DNA from: Oscillospiraceae bacterium
Lineage (GTDB): Bacteria; Bacillota_A; Clostridia; Oscillospirales; Ruminococcaceae
NCBI GenBank assembly: GCA_900766795.1
Contig: CAAFWX010000191.1
Coordinates: 1-8,419, forward strand
Direction: 5' to 3'
Length of the DNA: 8,419 nucleotides
The notes beneath the pieces were generated by a model. That model was not told where the DNA came from, made no database searches, and worked only from the letters and a program-made list of their open reading frames with translations. Below, piece by piece: positions 1-6,036 of this stretch; within the stretch, counting starts at the first letter, position 1; each line of letters starts with the position of its first letter. Position numbers and translations under genes: made by a program.

Positions 1-2
1 CC

Positions 3-203
3 TACTCGGAGAAACACAGTACCTTTGCATCGGCAAACAGGCAAGAGACAGCTGTTCTTGTGCCCTCCAAGAAGACCGCTCCCGCAAAGACTCCTGCAAA
101 GGCAGAGGCAGAGGCTCCCGCAAAGGCAGAGGCAAAGGCTCCTGCAAAGACTGAAGCAAAGGCTCCCGCAAAGACCTGCAAGTCTAAGGGCGCAAAAAAG
201 TAA
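3..203 (+). CDS. C-terminal fragment of unknown protein with Ala/Lys/Pro-rich tail
   Basis: An open frame runs in from the left edge and ends at TAA 201-203; the start lies outside the window. The visible 66 residues begin with a non-repetitive stretch (YSEKHSTFASANRQ then ETAVLVPSKK). They continue into a low-complexity basic tail built from an 8-residue unit, roughly [A/T]-P-A-K-[A/T]-E-A-[E/K], and end in CKSKGAKK. Tails of this Ala/Lys/Pro type occur on nucleic-acid-binding proteins (histone H1-like, HU variants, some ribosomal proteins) and on some surface proteins, so composition alone does not settle the function. I do not recognise the upstream part. The reading frame is supported by the regular repeat, which exists only in this frame, and by a strong terminator 22 nt after the stop codon. 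Confidence 0.75.
   Translation, partial: YSEKHSTFASANRQETAVLVPSKKTAPAKTPAKAEAEAPAKAEAKAPAKTEAKAPAKTCKSKGAKK
78..185 (+). repeat. 24-nt in-frame tandem repeat encoding the AK-rich tail
   Basis: A degenerate 24-nt unit coding eight residues starts at 90, 114, 138 and 162, with a 12-nt half unit at 78. The core GC(T)-CC(C/T)-GCA-AAG (A-P-A-K) recurs at each position. Copies differ mainly at third codon positions and at A/T or E/K codons, as expected for a tail that expands and contracts by slippage while keeping its charge pattern. Confidence 0.8.
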
Positions 204-225
204 TCGGCTTTATTCCAGACTACAT

Positions 226-262
226 AACCCCTCCCGTTCAGTGGGAGGGGTTTTCATTTTTA
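226..262 (+). terminator. Rho-independent terminator of the AK-tail gene
   Basis: A perfect 10-bp inverted repeat (AACCCCTCCC at 226-235, GGGAGGGGTT at 243-252) with a 7-nt loop is followed by a T-rich run. It lies 22 nt after the TAA at 201-203. On the minus strand the hairpin is followed by ATGTAGTCTGG, not a T run, so it should act mainly on plus-strand transcription. Confidence 0.9.
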
Positions 263-357
263 TGCGTGAACAGACAGGAAAAACGGCGCTATTGTTCAAA
301 GCACACTTACCCACGAAGCATAGAGGAGGGGTGACTTCAACGAACAATTCAAAGAAG

Positions 358-1737
358 TTATTCGGTGCATTGCCGCTCAAGATTTTTCATTGAACGGAAC
401 TCCTGCACCGCCATGCTTATTGCCGCAACTGCTGCTGCGAGGTCGGCAATCGGTCCGACAAAAAACACGCCGTCAATTCCAAAGAACCTCGGCAGAATAA
501 GCAGCGGCGGTATGAAGAAAAGAATCTGTCGGGTCAGCGAAAGGAACACTCCCTTGATTGACTTCCCTATTGAGGTGAAGAATGTAGAGGTTATCGGCTG
601 GAGGCAATTGAGCCATGTGAAGAACAAAAATATGTGGAAGAACTTTACGCCGAACTCAAAATACTCCGGCGAGCCGTCCCCGAAAAGGGATATAATTTGT
701 CGGGGGAACAGCTGGAACAGCACAAAGCAGATGAACGAAATCACCGCGCTTGCCGTCAGCGCCACGCGATAGGCTTCGCGAACCCTGCCGAAACGGCGTG
801 CGCCGTAGTTGTAGCTTTCAATGGGCTGCGTTCCCTGACCCAAGCCTATGACGACAGAGAACACTACCTGATTCACTTTCATGATGATTCCCGCGCAAGC
901 AATCGGGATTGACTCGCCATATACCGAAAGCGCGCCGTATTTTTTCAGAGAATTGTTCAGCACAATCTGAACAATCATTATGGCTATCTGGTTGAAGAAC
1001 GAAGCCATTCCGATGGAGGCAATTCTTCCAATATAACGCAGGTCGGGCTTAAGGTGCTTCGGCTCAAGGCGCACGGTCTTGAAATGCAGAAGATAGATTA
1101 TAACAATGCTCCCCGAAATCACCTGCCCTATGTTCGTCGCCCATGCCGCGCCTGCCATGCCAAGGTCAAGCACCAGCACGAATATCGCGTCAAAAACAGT
1201 GTTTATCACTGCGCCGGAAAGGCTGCATATCATTGTCATTTTGGGGCTGCCGTCCGCGCGGATTAGATGTCCGCCGCCTGTGGTAAGAATCAGAAACGGA
1301 AAGCCCAATGATGTAATCCTGACGTACTCCTGCGCATAGGGCATGACATCTGCGGGCGAGCCAAACAGCACCAGCAGCGGCGTCAGGAAAAGCTGAGTCA
1401 CCACAAGCAGCACAACTCCGCACAAGGCGAGCATAAGCACGGAATTGCCGATGAAAAAGGGAGCTTTCTCCGTTTCGCTTTTTCCCATATAAAGGTTGAA
1501 GCCGCTGGCACCACCTATTCCAAACAGCAGCGCCAGCGCCGTGCAGGATATCGTCAGAGGGAAAGCAACGTTCGTGGCTGCATTTCCGAGCGTGCCCACT
1601 GCCTGTCCGATAAAAAGTTGGTCAACGATGTTATATATCGCTCCCACAAGCATCGCGACAATACTCGGGACAGCAAACCGCACCATAAGCTTCGGCACAG
1701 GTGCTGTACCAAGGTCGTTTTGTTTTTTGTCTTGCAT
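358..1737 (-). CDS. MATE family multidrug/Na+ or H+ antiporter
   Basis: This 459-residue protein is a MATE-family (MatE) efflux transporter, which exports drugs or other small organic molecules in exchange for Na+ or H+ across the cytoplasmic membrane. The length is normal for the family and the chain has about twelve hydrophobic segments. Visible family marks are the N-terminal block LGTAPVPKLMVRFAVP leading into TM1 with YNIVDQLFIG (Asp39 matches the acidic TM1 residue of MATE proteins), and the second-half block GLGQGTQPIESYNYGARR. The style is that of the MepA-like group common in Clostridia. The ATG at 1735-1737 is preceded by GGTGA about 8 nt upstream and has its own promoter. The gene is transcribed divergently from the S41 gene. 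No regulator gene of the MarR or TetR type is adjacent. The substrate cannot be told from sequence. Confidence 0.95.
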   Translation of the reverse strand: MQDKKQNDLGTAPVPKLMVRFAVPSIVAMLVGAIYNIVDQLFIGQAVGTLGNAATNVAFPLTISCTALALLFGIGGASGFNLYMGKSETEKAPFFIGNSVLMLALCGVVLLVVTQLFLTPLLVLFGSPADVMPYAQEYVRITSLGFPFLILTTGGGHLIRADGSPKMTMICSLSGAVINTVFDAIFVLVLDLGMAGAAWATNIGQVISGSIVIIYLLHFKTVRLEPKHLKPDLRYIGRIASIGMASFFNQIAIMIVQIVLNNSLKKYGALSVYGESIPIACAGIIMKVNQVVFSVVIGLGQGTQPIESYNYGARRFGRVREAYRVALTASAVISFICFVLFQLFPRQIISLFGDGSPEYFEFGVKFFHIFLFFTWLNCLQPITSTFFTSIGKSIKGVFLSLTRQILFFIPPLLILPRFFGIDGVFFVGPIADLAAAVAAISMAVQEFRSMKNLERQCTE

Positions 1738-1774
1738 GTTTTTTTCACCAAATCCTTTTTTCTCTTACCTAATT

Positions 1775-1803
1775 ATAATAACTCTTTTTTCGCAAAATGT
1801 CAA
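1775..1803 (-). promoter_or_regulatory. Sigma-A-type promoter of the MATE gene
   Basis: On the minus strand a consensus TTGACA (plus 1798-1803) is separated by 17 nt from TATTAT (plus 1775-1780). A TATAAT overlaps it three bases downstream but would give a 20-nt spacer. Transcription would start around 1768, leaving a leader of about 30 nt before the ATG at 1737. Confidence 0.85.
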
Positions 1804-1833
1804 CCGCACAAATCACCGAAACTTTCCACAAAA

Positions 1834-1848
1834 CAAAAACGGTTTTTG
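1834..1848. promoter_or_regulatory. 15-bp palindrome between divergent promoters, possible operator
   Basis: CAAAAAC-G-GTTTTTG is a perfect 7-bp inverted repeat around one central base. It sits 30 bp upstream of the MATE -35 box and 24 bp upstream of the S41-gene -35 box. That is a suitable place for a regulator acting on both promoters, but A/T-rich palindromes also arise by chance and no cognate regulator is in the window. Confidence 0.3.
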
Positions 1849-1872
1849 CTTTATAAATGAGAAGTAATTCTA

Positions 1873-1901
1873 TTGCAAAATTTGTAATATAGTGTTATAA
1901 T
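1873..1901 (+). promoter_or_regulatory. Sigma-A-type promoter with extended -10, S41 gene
   Basis: TTGCAA at 1873-1878 and TATAAT at 1896-1901 are separated by exactly 17 nt, and a TG one base before the -10 box makes it an extended -10 promoter. The start would be near 1908, giving a leader of about 30 nt that holds the GAAAGGGG ribosome binding site (1925-1932). Confidence 0.88.
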
Positions 1902-1939
1902 GTATTATAGATTGTTTCTCATCTGAAAGGGGATACTCT

Positions 1940-3679
1940 ATGGAAAAATCCAAAAACAATAAAACAACGCTGATTGTTGTCGCAATCATTGCGGCGGTTT
2001 TGCTATACGAAATTGTTCCATATGTAATTTCGCGGTTTACGACGGATTATATCTTTGGGGATTCCGCCATTGAGCGCCAGGAAGAAACCTACAGGCAGGT
2101 GGACTATACAGAGCTTACTCAACAGCAGCGCCTTGAGGATTTCGACTATTTCTACACCATGTTGAAAACCACCCTGCCCTATGTTTACGACATGAAGGAA
2201 AAATACGGCTTCTCTGTGCTGGACAAAGAGCAGCAGTACCGCGAAATGGTTCAGCGGTGCACAAACGACTATCAGTTTCTCGCGCTGATGTCATCAATCA
2301 TCAACGATGTGCCGAGCGGTCATGCAATGTTCATCCCGCCGGACTATTACAACTATTTCACCAGCGGATACTACCGCTCCGATACGGTGGGAATTAATCT
2401 CACTGACAATCTGCACGGCAAACTGGACGCATATGCGAAGTACCTTGTGGAGCAGCAGAACATCTACAACGAGAAAATGGAGGGATTTGTGTCCTTCACC
2501 TATGCGGACGGAACCTATCTCTGCACGGGGTGCACCTCCACTGAGTTTATCCACAGCACCATAAACGCAATTAACGGCGAGGACCCAAGCAGCTTCATTG
2601 TGGGCATGACAAGCCCGACAGGTCAGATTCAATATGACCCCAAGCACGAGAACGCCTACCGCGCAAGCGTGATTTTCAGCGAATCCGGAAATGAGCCTGT
2701 TACGCTTTCGCTTGAATTGCAGGACGGCACCCCATTCACCACAGAGCTTTACTGCGACTATGACCTGTGCTATTCACTCTGGAACGGCGGTTACTTCGTG
2801 GAAGAAAACCTCTCCAACGGTGAGGGCGAGGTGTTTGAAGCCGCGCCCGATGCAAGTGAGGACTCTATCGGAATCCAGACAGACGACAGCCGCGGAGTTG
2901 CCTACATATCCATCACCAGCCTGCTCTACTCCGACGGAAGCGTCATCAGAAAACAAATTGAAAAAGTCAACGACTATGATACCATCGTAATCGACCTGCG
3001 GGGAAACGGCGGAGGAATATCCTCTTTCTATGAGGAATACATCTACCCTGCGCTCTACAAGGACGACGCAATGTTCAGCTCAACGGGCTATGTTCCCAAG
3101 AACAGCTATACAAACGGGCTGTTCAACGGTTTCTTCGGCGGGCTTCTGAACCGCTGGGTGAACGACCTAAAGTTCGGAGTCACCGATGAATACCCCGAGG
3201 AAATGTACGATTGCAACAACGGGCAATACTACAAATACACCTTCAAGCACGAACTGAACGGAACCTCCTCGCTGAACTATTCGGACGACCGCGAGGTGTA
3301 CTACATCGTAAACAACAACACCTGCTCTGCGGCTGATGAAATCGCGCAGATGGTAAAAACCTGCGGGCTTGGAAAGATTGTCGGAACTCACACGCAGGGC
3401 GAGGGACTTATCTTCGGCGTTTGCTGCGACTGGCTTCCCAACTCCCTTTTGATGTACATGTACTGCCCCACCTACGTCGTAGATTCGGAGGGTGTAAACA
3501 ACAATCTCTACGGCACAATGCCCGACATTTACGGCGGCACTACCCTTTCGGGTTATATTCTCTCGGACAACATGGAATTTGCGGGCGAGGACTGGCGCAG
3601 CCTTGAAAACCGCGAACTATGGGACAACAACTATCGTCTTATTCTCGCCGAAGCCGGCGAACTTGACGCGGCAGCATAA
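1940..3679 (+). CDS. Membrane-anchored S41 family peptidase-like protein
   Basis: This 579-residue protein begins with a charged N-terminus and one hydrophobic segment (about residues 9-30), so it is probably anchored with its bulk outside the cell. The S41 fold is recognisable in order: NDVPSGHAMF with His128, a PDZ-like stretch with INAINGEDPSSFIV, the strand YDTIVIDLRGNGGG (Asp352, Gly-rich turn), then VNNNTCSAADEIA with the presumed nucleophile Ser463, and GKIVGTHTQGEG. In CtpA/Prc-type (S41A) enzymes the last motif carries a catalytic Lys; here that place is Glu488. The His128 plus Ser463 plus Glu arrangement resembles the tricorn/IRBP-like S41B branch instead. Residues 50-130 and 200-330 are not clearly assignable. 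The ATG has a good GAAAGGGG site 7 nt upstream, its own promoter and a terminator, so it is monocistronic. The substrate is unknown, and loss of peptidase activity cannot be excluded. Confidence 0.88.
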   Translation: MEKSKNNKTTLIVVAIIAAVLLYEIVPYVISRFTTDYIFGDSAIERQEETYRQVDYTELTQQQRLEDFDYFYTMLKTTLPYVYDMKEKYGFSVLDKEQQYREMVQRCTNDYQFLALMSSIINDVPSGHAMFIPPDYYNYFTSGYYRSDTVGINLTDNLHGKLDAYAKYLVEQQNIYNEKMEGFVSFTYADGTYLCTGCTSTEFIHSTINAINGEDPSSFIVGMTSPTGQIQYDPKHENAYRASVIFSESGNEPVTLSLELQDGTPFTTELYCDYDLCYSLWNGGYFVEENLSNGEGEVFEAAPDASEDSIGIQTDDSRGVAYISITSLLYSDGSVIRKQIEKVNDYDTIVIDLRGNGGGISSFYEEYIYPALYKDDAMFSSTGYVPKNSYTNGLFNGFFGGLLNRWVNDLKFGVTDEYPEEMYDCNNGQYYKYTFKHELNGTSSLNYSDDREVYYIVNNNTCSAADEIAQMVKTCGLGKIVGTHTQGEGLIFGVCCDWLPNSLLMYMYCPTYVVDSEGVNNNLYGTMPDIYGGTTLSGYILSDNMEFAGEDWRSLENRELWDNNYRLILAEAGELDAAA

Positions 3680-3692
3680 ATCCAACATAATT

Positions 3693-3726
3693 AAAGCGGA
3701 CGAACCGAAATTCGTCCGCTTTTTTA
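3693..3726 (+). terminator. Rho-independent terminator of the S41 gene
   Basis: A perfect 12-bp inverted repeat (AAAGCGGACGAA at 3693-3704, TTCGTCCGCTTT at 3711-3722) with a 6-nt loop runs into a T tract ending at 3725. It lies 13 nt past the S41 stop codon. Its T tract contains the stop codon of the convergent gene (3724-3726). On the minus strand the stem is followed by TTTAATTA, so it may also weakly terminate that gene. Confidence 0.93.
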
Positions 3727-4365
3727 TACATACTCCATCAACTGTCGCGAAATCAGCTCCGCAGCCGTGGGAACGAAAATGTTCACCTGTTCGGGTGTGA
3801 GGTAAACAAATTCTCTGCCGTCGTAGATTCGTTTGCGATAGAACTCTGCAATGTGCACAATCTGGCGCTGCACGTTGTCTGCGCCGTAATAGGGAATGAT
3901 GGAACTGTCATAGCACTCAATGGAGGAAAACTCCGTCAGCACCGATAGGTTCGGGTGAAGCGTCAGATATGCGGCGTCGTTGTCGTACCAATCCGCCTTC
4001 ACGCGGCGGTAGTATTCGCTGCGGTCGGAGGAGTACAGCTCGCGGTTTGCTATTTTGCACGGGTCGTTTATCAGCTTGACCCAAAGACAATCCGTCATAA
4101 GGTGAGCATAGTATCCGAGAAGAAACGCCCACTCGTTGTCGTTATTCGCGAGCGGAAACATATGCTCCGCGAAAGCGCTGTAATTGCAGCGTCCCTTGCT
4201 CTGCGTTGTCCAATGGGTGGTTTGCTTTGGCGGGTCAAAGCCGCCGTCAGATGTGGGAAGCCCGCAATCGGGGGCAATGTTCCCCGCAAGAAAATCCCTC
4301 CGCGGGAGGTTCATTCCCCCAAGAAGAACATCTGCTACTCGCAGATGTACAAGCCATGTTGCCAT
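3724..4365 (-). CDS. Zinc-dependent phospholipase C-like hydrolase
   Basis: This 213-residue protein resembles the zinc-dependent phospholipase C / metal-dependent hydrolase-like proteins (Zn_dep_PLPC type) found in many Clostridia. Likely metal ligands in order are His7 (WLVHLRVAD), Asp33 (GNIAPDCG), His51 (TTHW), possibly His68 (FAEHMF), then His88 and Asp92 (GYYAHLMTDCLW). There is no signal peptide, unlike secreted clostridial toxins such as alpha-toxin, so it is probably a cytoplasmic housekeeping or stress hydrolase of unknown substrate. I place the start at 4363-4365 because GGAGG (plus 4371-4375) lies 5 nt upstream. An in-frame ATG at 4384-4386 would add seven residues but has no ribosome binding site. 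The gene converges on the S41 gene and follows the palindromic element. No separate promoter was clearly seen, so read-through from the sortase operon is possible. Confidence 0.75.
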   Translation of the reverse strand: MATWLVHLRVADVLLGGMNLPRRDFLAGNIAPDCGLPTSDGGFDPPKQTTHWTTQSKGRCNYSAFAEHMFPLANNDNEWAFLLGYYAHLMTDCLWVKLINDPCKIANRELYSSDRSEYYRRVKADWYDNDAAYLTLHPNLSVLTEFSSIECYDSSIIPYYGADNVQRQIVHIAEFYRKRIYDGREFVYLTPEQVNIFVPTAAELISRQLMEYV

Positions 4366-4370
4366 ACTGT

Positions 4371-4375
4371 CCTCC
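4371..4375 (-). promoter_or_regulatory. GGAGG ribosome binding site deciding the PLC-like start
   Basis: On the minus strand GGAGG is followed by five bases (ACAGT) and then ATG at 4363-4365. The next in-frame ATG upstream (4384-4386) lacks any such site, so the shorter protein is preferred. Confidence 0.8.
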
Positions 4376-4390
4376 GAAACATACACTTAT

Positions 4391-4502
4391 AAAAAATCAG
4401 GCTGTCGAGAAATCGTCAGAAGCAATGAAACCGCACCACGACAAGGCTAGTGCCTGTCATGGTGCGGTTGACGACGCAGATGGCGGCTGCTAGACAGCCT
4501 GA
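4391..4502 (-). terminator. Long-stem terminator / structured RNA after the sortase operon
   Basis: Read on the minus strand, a 10-bp stem (TCAGGCTGTC at plus 4493-4502 with GACAGCCTGA at plus 4397-4406) is followed directly by TTTTTT (4391-4396), the form of a rho-independent terminator. The roughly 86-nt interior is not an open loop. It holds a second stem (TCGTCA/TGACGA, plus 4469-4474 and 4413-4418) and an inner hairpin of about 18 bp (plus 4429-4447 with 4452-4469, loop ACTA). It lies 50 nt past the SpoIID-like stop codon. Confidence 0.7.
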
Positions 4503-4534
4503 AGCGAGCTGGCTTTGCCGACCCGCTTTTTTTT
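4391..4534. repeat. Compound palindromic intergenic element
   Basis: The element runs from an A6 tract (4391-4396) to a T8 tract (4527-4534). It holds the nested three-stem palindrome at 4397-4502 and an abutting imperfect 12-bp hairpin at 4502-4528 with a 3-nt loop. In the minus-strand RNA two positions in the 4502-4528 hairpin and one in the inner hairpin are G-U wobbles that would be A-C mismatches in plus-strand RNA, so folding favours the minus strand. The T8 end also gives a terminator-like form on the plus strand. It may be a dispersed palindromic repeat or MITE-like element, but only one copy is in this window. Confidence 0.6.
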
Positions 4535-4551
4535 GCGCCATGATAGTCCTA

Positions 4552-6018
4552 TCAATAAACCTCTGCGCCGCTGTAATAGAACTCCAGAATCTGCTTGTAG
4601 TCCCAGCCCCAGTATGTTGCGAGGTTGTTCGCGCCGTTCTGGCTCATTCCGACGCCGTGACCGTAGCCGTAGGTTGTGATTATGAACGTGTCGCTGTCAG
4701 CGTCGTAATCAATATCAAAGGCGCTTGAACGCACATCAAAGCTCATTATCCGCTCACGGAACACACGTCCCGTTATGTTTATCGTGTCTCCGTCGCTGTC
4801 AACATAGTTGTCACAGCCACCAATGGAAAGCTTTCCGACATAATTTCCGTCAATGCGGCTCTCAATTGAGAACCATGTTTCAGGCTCGCCGTTAAGCTCT
4901 ATGCCCGTCTTGTCGAGAACGCGCTGTCTGATGTCGTCAGAGGAGAAGCTTGCCGTTCTGCCATAGTTCGGGTCGTAGTCCTTATCCAACTCGCAGTAGA
5001 CGCTTGAGAGATACTCATAACGGTTGCCCCAGACGTTTTCACTGGACGCAGTGTACCCCGCCGAAGACGCAGAATAAACCGCCTGAATCAGACTTCCGTT
5101 GTAATAGACCGCCTTTCCGATAACGCTTGCAACCAGCGTGCGAACGCTGTCGTTCACGGTGTCGCTCAGAATAACGCTCGGGTAGCTTCCGTACTTGTTG
5201 CAGAACTTAACATAGGTGTAGGAAGCCACTGCCTGCGCCTTGATTGCCTCGGGCGCAAAGGTGTAGCCTATTTCGGTCTGGGTAATTCTTGAGATGATGT
5301 CAAGCGCAGTGCCTGACACCGTCACTCCCCCGTTGTTGACATAAAGAATCTCGCCCGCCGCGTCGCTGTCAATGGGTATCTCTATGGGCTGCTCGACGGT
5401 TTCTTCGGTTTCTTCCGGCTCGTCGTCCACCCTGATTCCGCCGCCAAAGTCATCTGTCGTAGTGGCAGTCGTGGTTGCGGTTGTGGTGGTTGCGGTTGTC
5501 GTTGTCGTTGTAGCAGTTGTCGTTGCGGCAGTTGTTGTCACTGCGGTTGTAGTGGCGGCTGTCGTTGTAACAGATGTGGTGGTTGCCGCAGTAGTTTCCA
5601 CGGGTACGATTTCGTGAGATTCCTGAGCGTTATCGAAAGCTTCCTCAGCTTCATCTGTCACCACAAGAACCTCCTCAACCTCCTCGGTTTCGGCTTGTGC
5701 GGTTTCCTGTTCCTCGGGAACAACGGTGTTATCGGAAGGCTCGAAAACGCTCTGGACAGGGCGGTCGGAAAGCGGCGGCTGAATGAACGTGAGCTGCTCA
5801 ATCAACGTCTGCCCTGACGGTTCGGTTTCCTCGGGCACAATGAAATCCACCGTGCCCTGTCCATGAAGCTCGTCCTCAACAGACTCGGATTGCTCGGCTT
5901 CGGACGTGGTTTCCTGAAGGTTCACCTCGTCAATCACTCCCGCAACTCCGCAGGTGAACACATAGGCATTGCAGATAAGCAGCGCAACGATTATTTTGGC
6001 TAAAGAGATTTGTTTCAT
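4552..6018 (-). CDS. Secreted SpoIID/LytB-domain protein with Thr/Ala-rich linker
   Basis: This 488-residue protein starts with a basic N-terminus and hydrophobic stretch (about residues 8-27), a signal peptide or membrane anchor. An acidic low-complexity region (about 30-141), a 47-residue Thr/Ala tract (142-188) and another acidic spacer (to about 220) follow. The C-terminal half is a SpoIID/LytB domain, the family of glycan-strand-cutting lytic transglycosylases acting on denuded peptidoglycan. Marks are PEAIKAQAVASYTY with the expected catalytic Glu257, AVYSASSAGYTASSENVWGN (315-333 region) and GYGHGVGMSQNGA with His454. At residue 316 Ser stands where many relatives have the His of a YFHS motif. 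The long spacer is unlike SpoIID itself, suggesting reach through the vegetative wall rather than a strict sporulation role. AGGAG lies 10 nt before the ATG, and the gap to the upstream sortase is 18 nt, so they are co-transcribed. Confidence 0.9.
   Translation of the reverse strand: MKQISLAKIIVALLICNAYVFTCGVAGVIDEVNLQETTSEAEQSESVEDELHGQGTVDFIVPEETEPSGQTLIEQLTFIQPPLSDRPVQSVFEPSDNTVVPEEQETAQAETEEVEEVLVVTDEAEEAFDNAQESHEIVPVETTAATTTSVTTTAATTTAVTTTAATTTATTTTTTATTTTATTTATTTDDFGGGIRVDDEPEETEETVEQPIEIPIDSDAAGEILYVNNGGVTVSGTALDIISRITQTEIGYTFAPEAIKAQAVASYTYVKFCNKYGSYPSVILSDTVNDSVRTLVASVIGKAVYYNGSLIQAVYSASSAGYTASSENVWGNRYEYLSSVYCELDKDYDPNYGRTASFSSDDIRQRVLDKTGIELNGEPETWFSIESRIDGNYVGKLSIGGCDNYVDSDGDTINITGRVFRERIMSFDVRSSAFDIDYDADSDTFIITTYGYGHGVGMSQNGANNLATYWGWDYKQILEFYYSGAEVY
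5455..5595 (-). repeat. Thr/Ala low-complexity linker-coding tract
   Basis: These 141 bases encode residues 142-188 of the SpoIID-like protein: 33 Thr, 11 Ala, two Val and one Ser, mostly in TTT-A or TTT-AA blocks. Codons vary among ACA, ACC, ACG and ACT, so selection is on the peptide rather than recent slippage alone. Such linkers join domains in secreted ruminococcal proteins and may be O-glycosylated. Confidence 0.9.
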
Positions 6019-6036
6019 AGATGTCGGACTCCTGTG

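Noticed and set aside
25..393. A 122-codon plus-strand frame rich in Arg, Gln and Leu
   Set aside because: It is the out-of-frame shadow of the Ala/Lys repeat tail and then runs through the terminator hairpin and into the MATE 3' end.
4363..4386. Longer start for the PLC-like protein at 4386
   Set aside because: The GGAGG site lies between the two ATGs and at the right distance only from the inner one.
4397..4502. Integron attC site, suggested by the long imperfect palindrome
   Set aside because: No paired GTTRRRY/RYYYAAC core sites are found at the ends and no integrase or cassette array is present; the terminal T run fits a transcript end better.
5455..5595. Possible CRISPR or minisatellite because of the dense gttgtngt pattern
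   Set aside because: There are no repeat-spacer units; the pattern is a triplet periodicity from Thr codons within a coding frame.
5372..5617. Plus-strand frame with long Val/Ala runs that looks like a membrane protein
   Set aside because: It is the antisense reading of the Thr/Ala linker of the SpoIID-like gene; ACN codons read backwards as GTN. No ribosome binding site or homology supports it.
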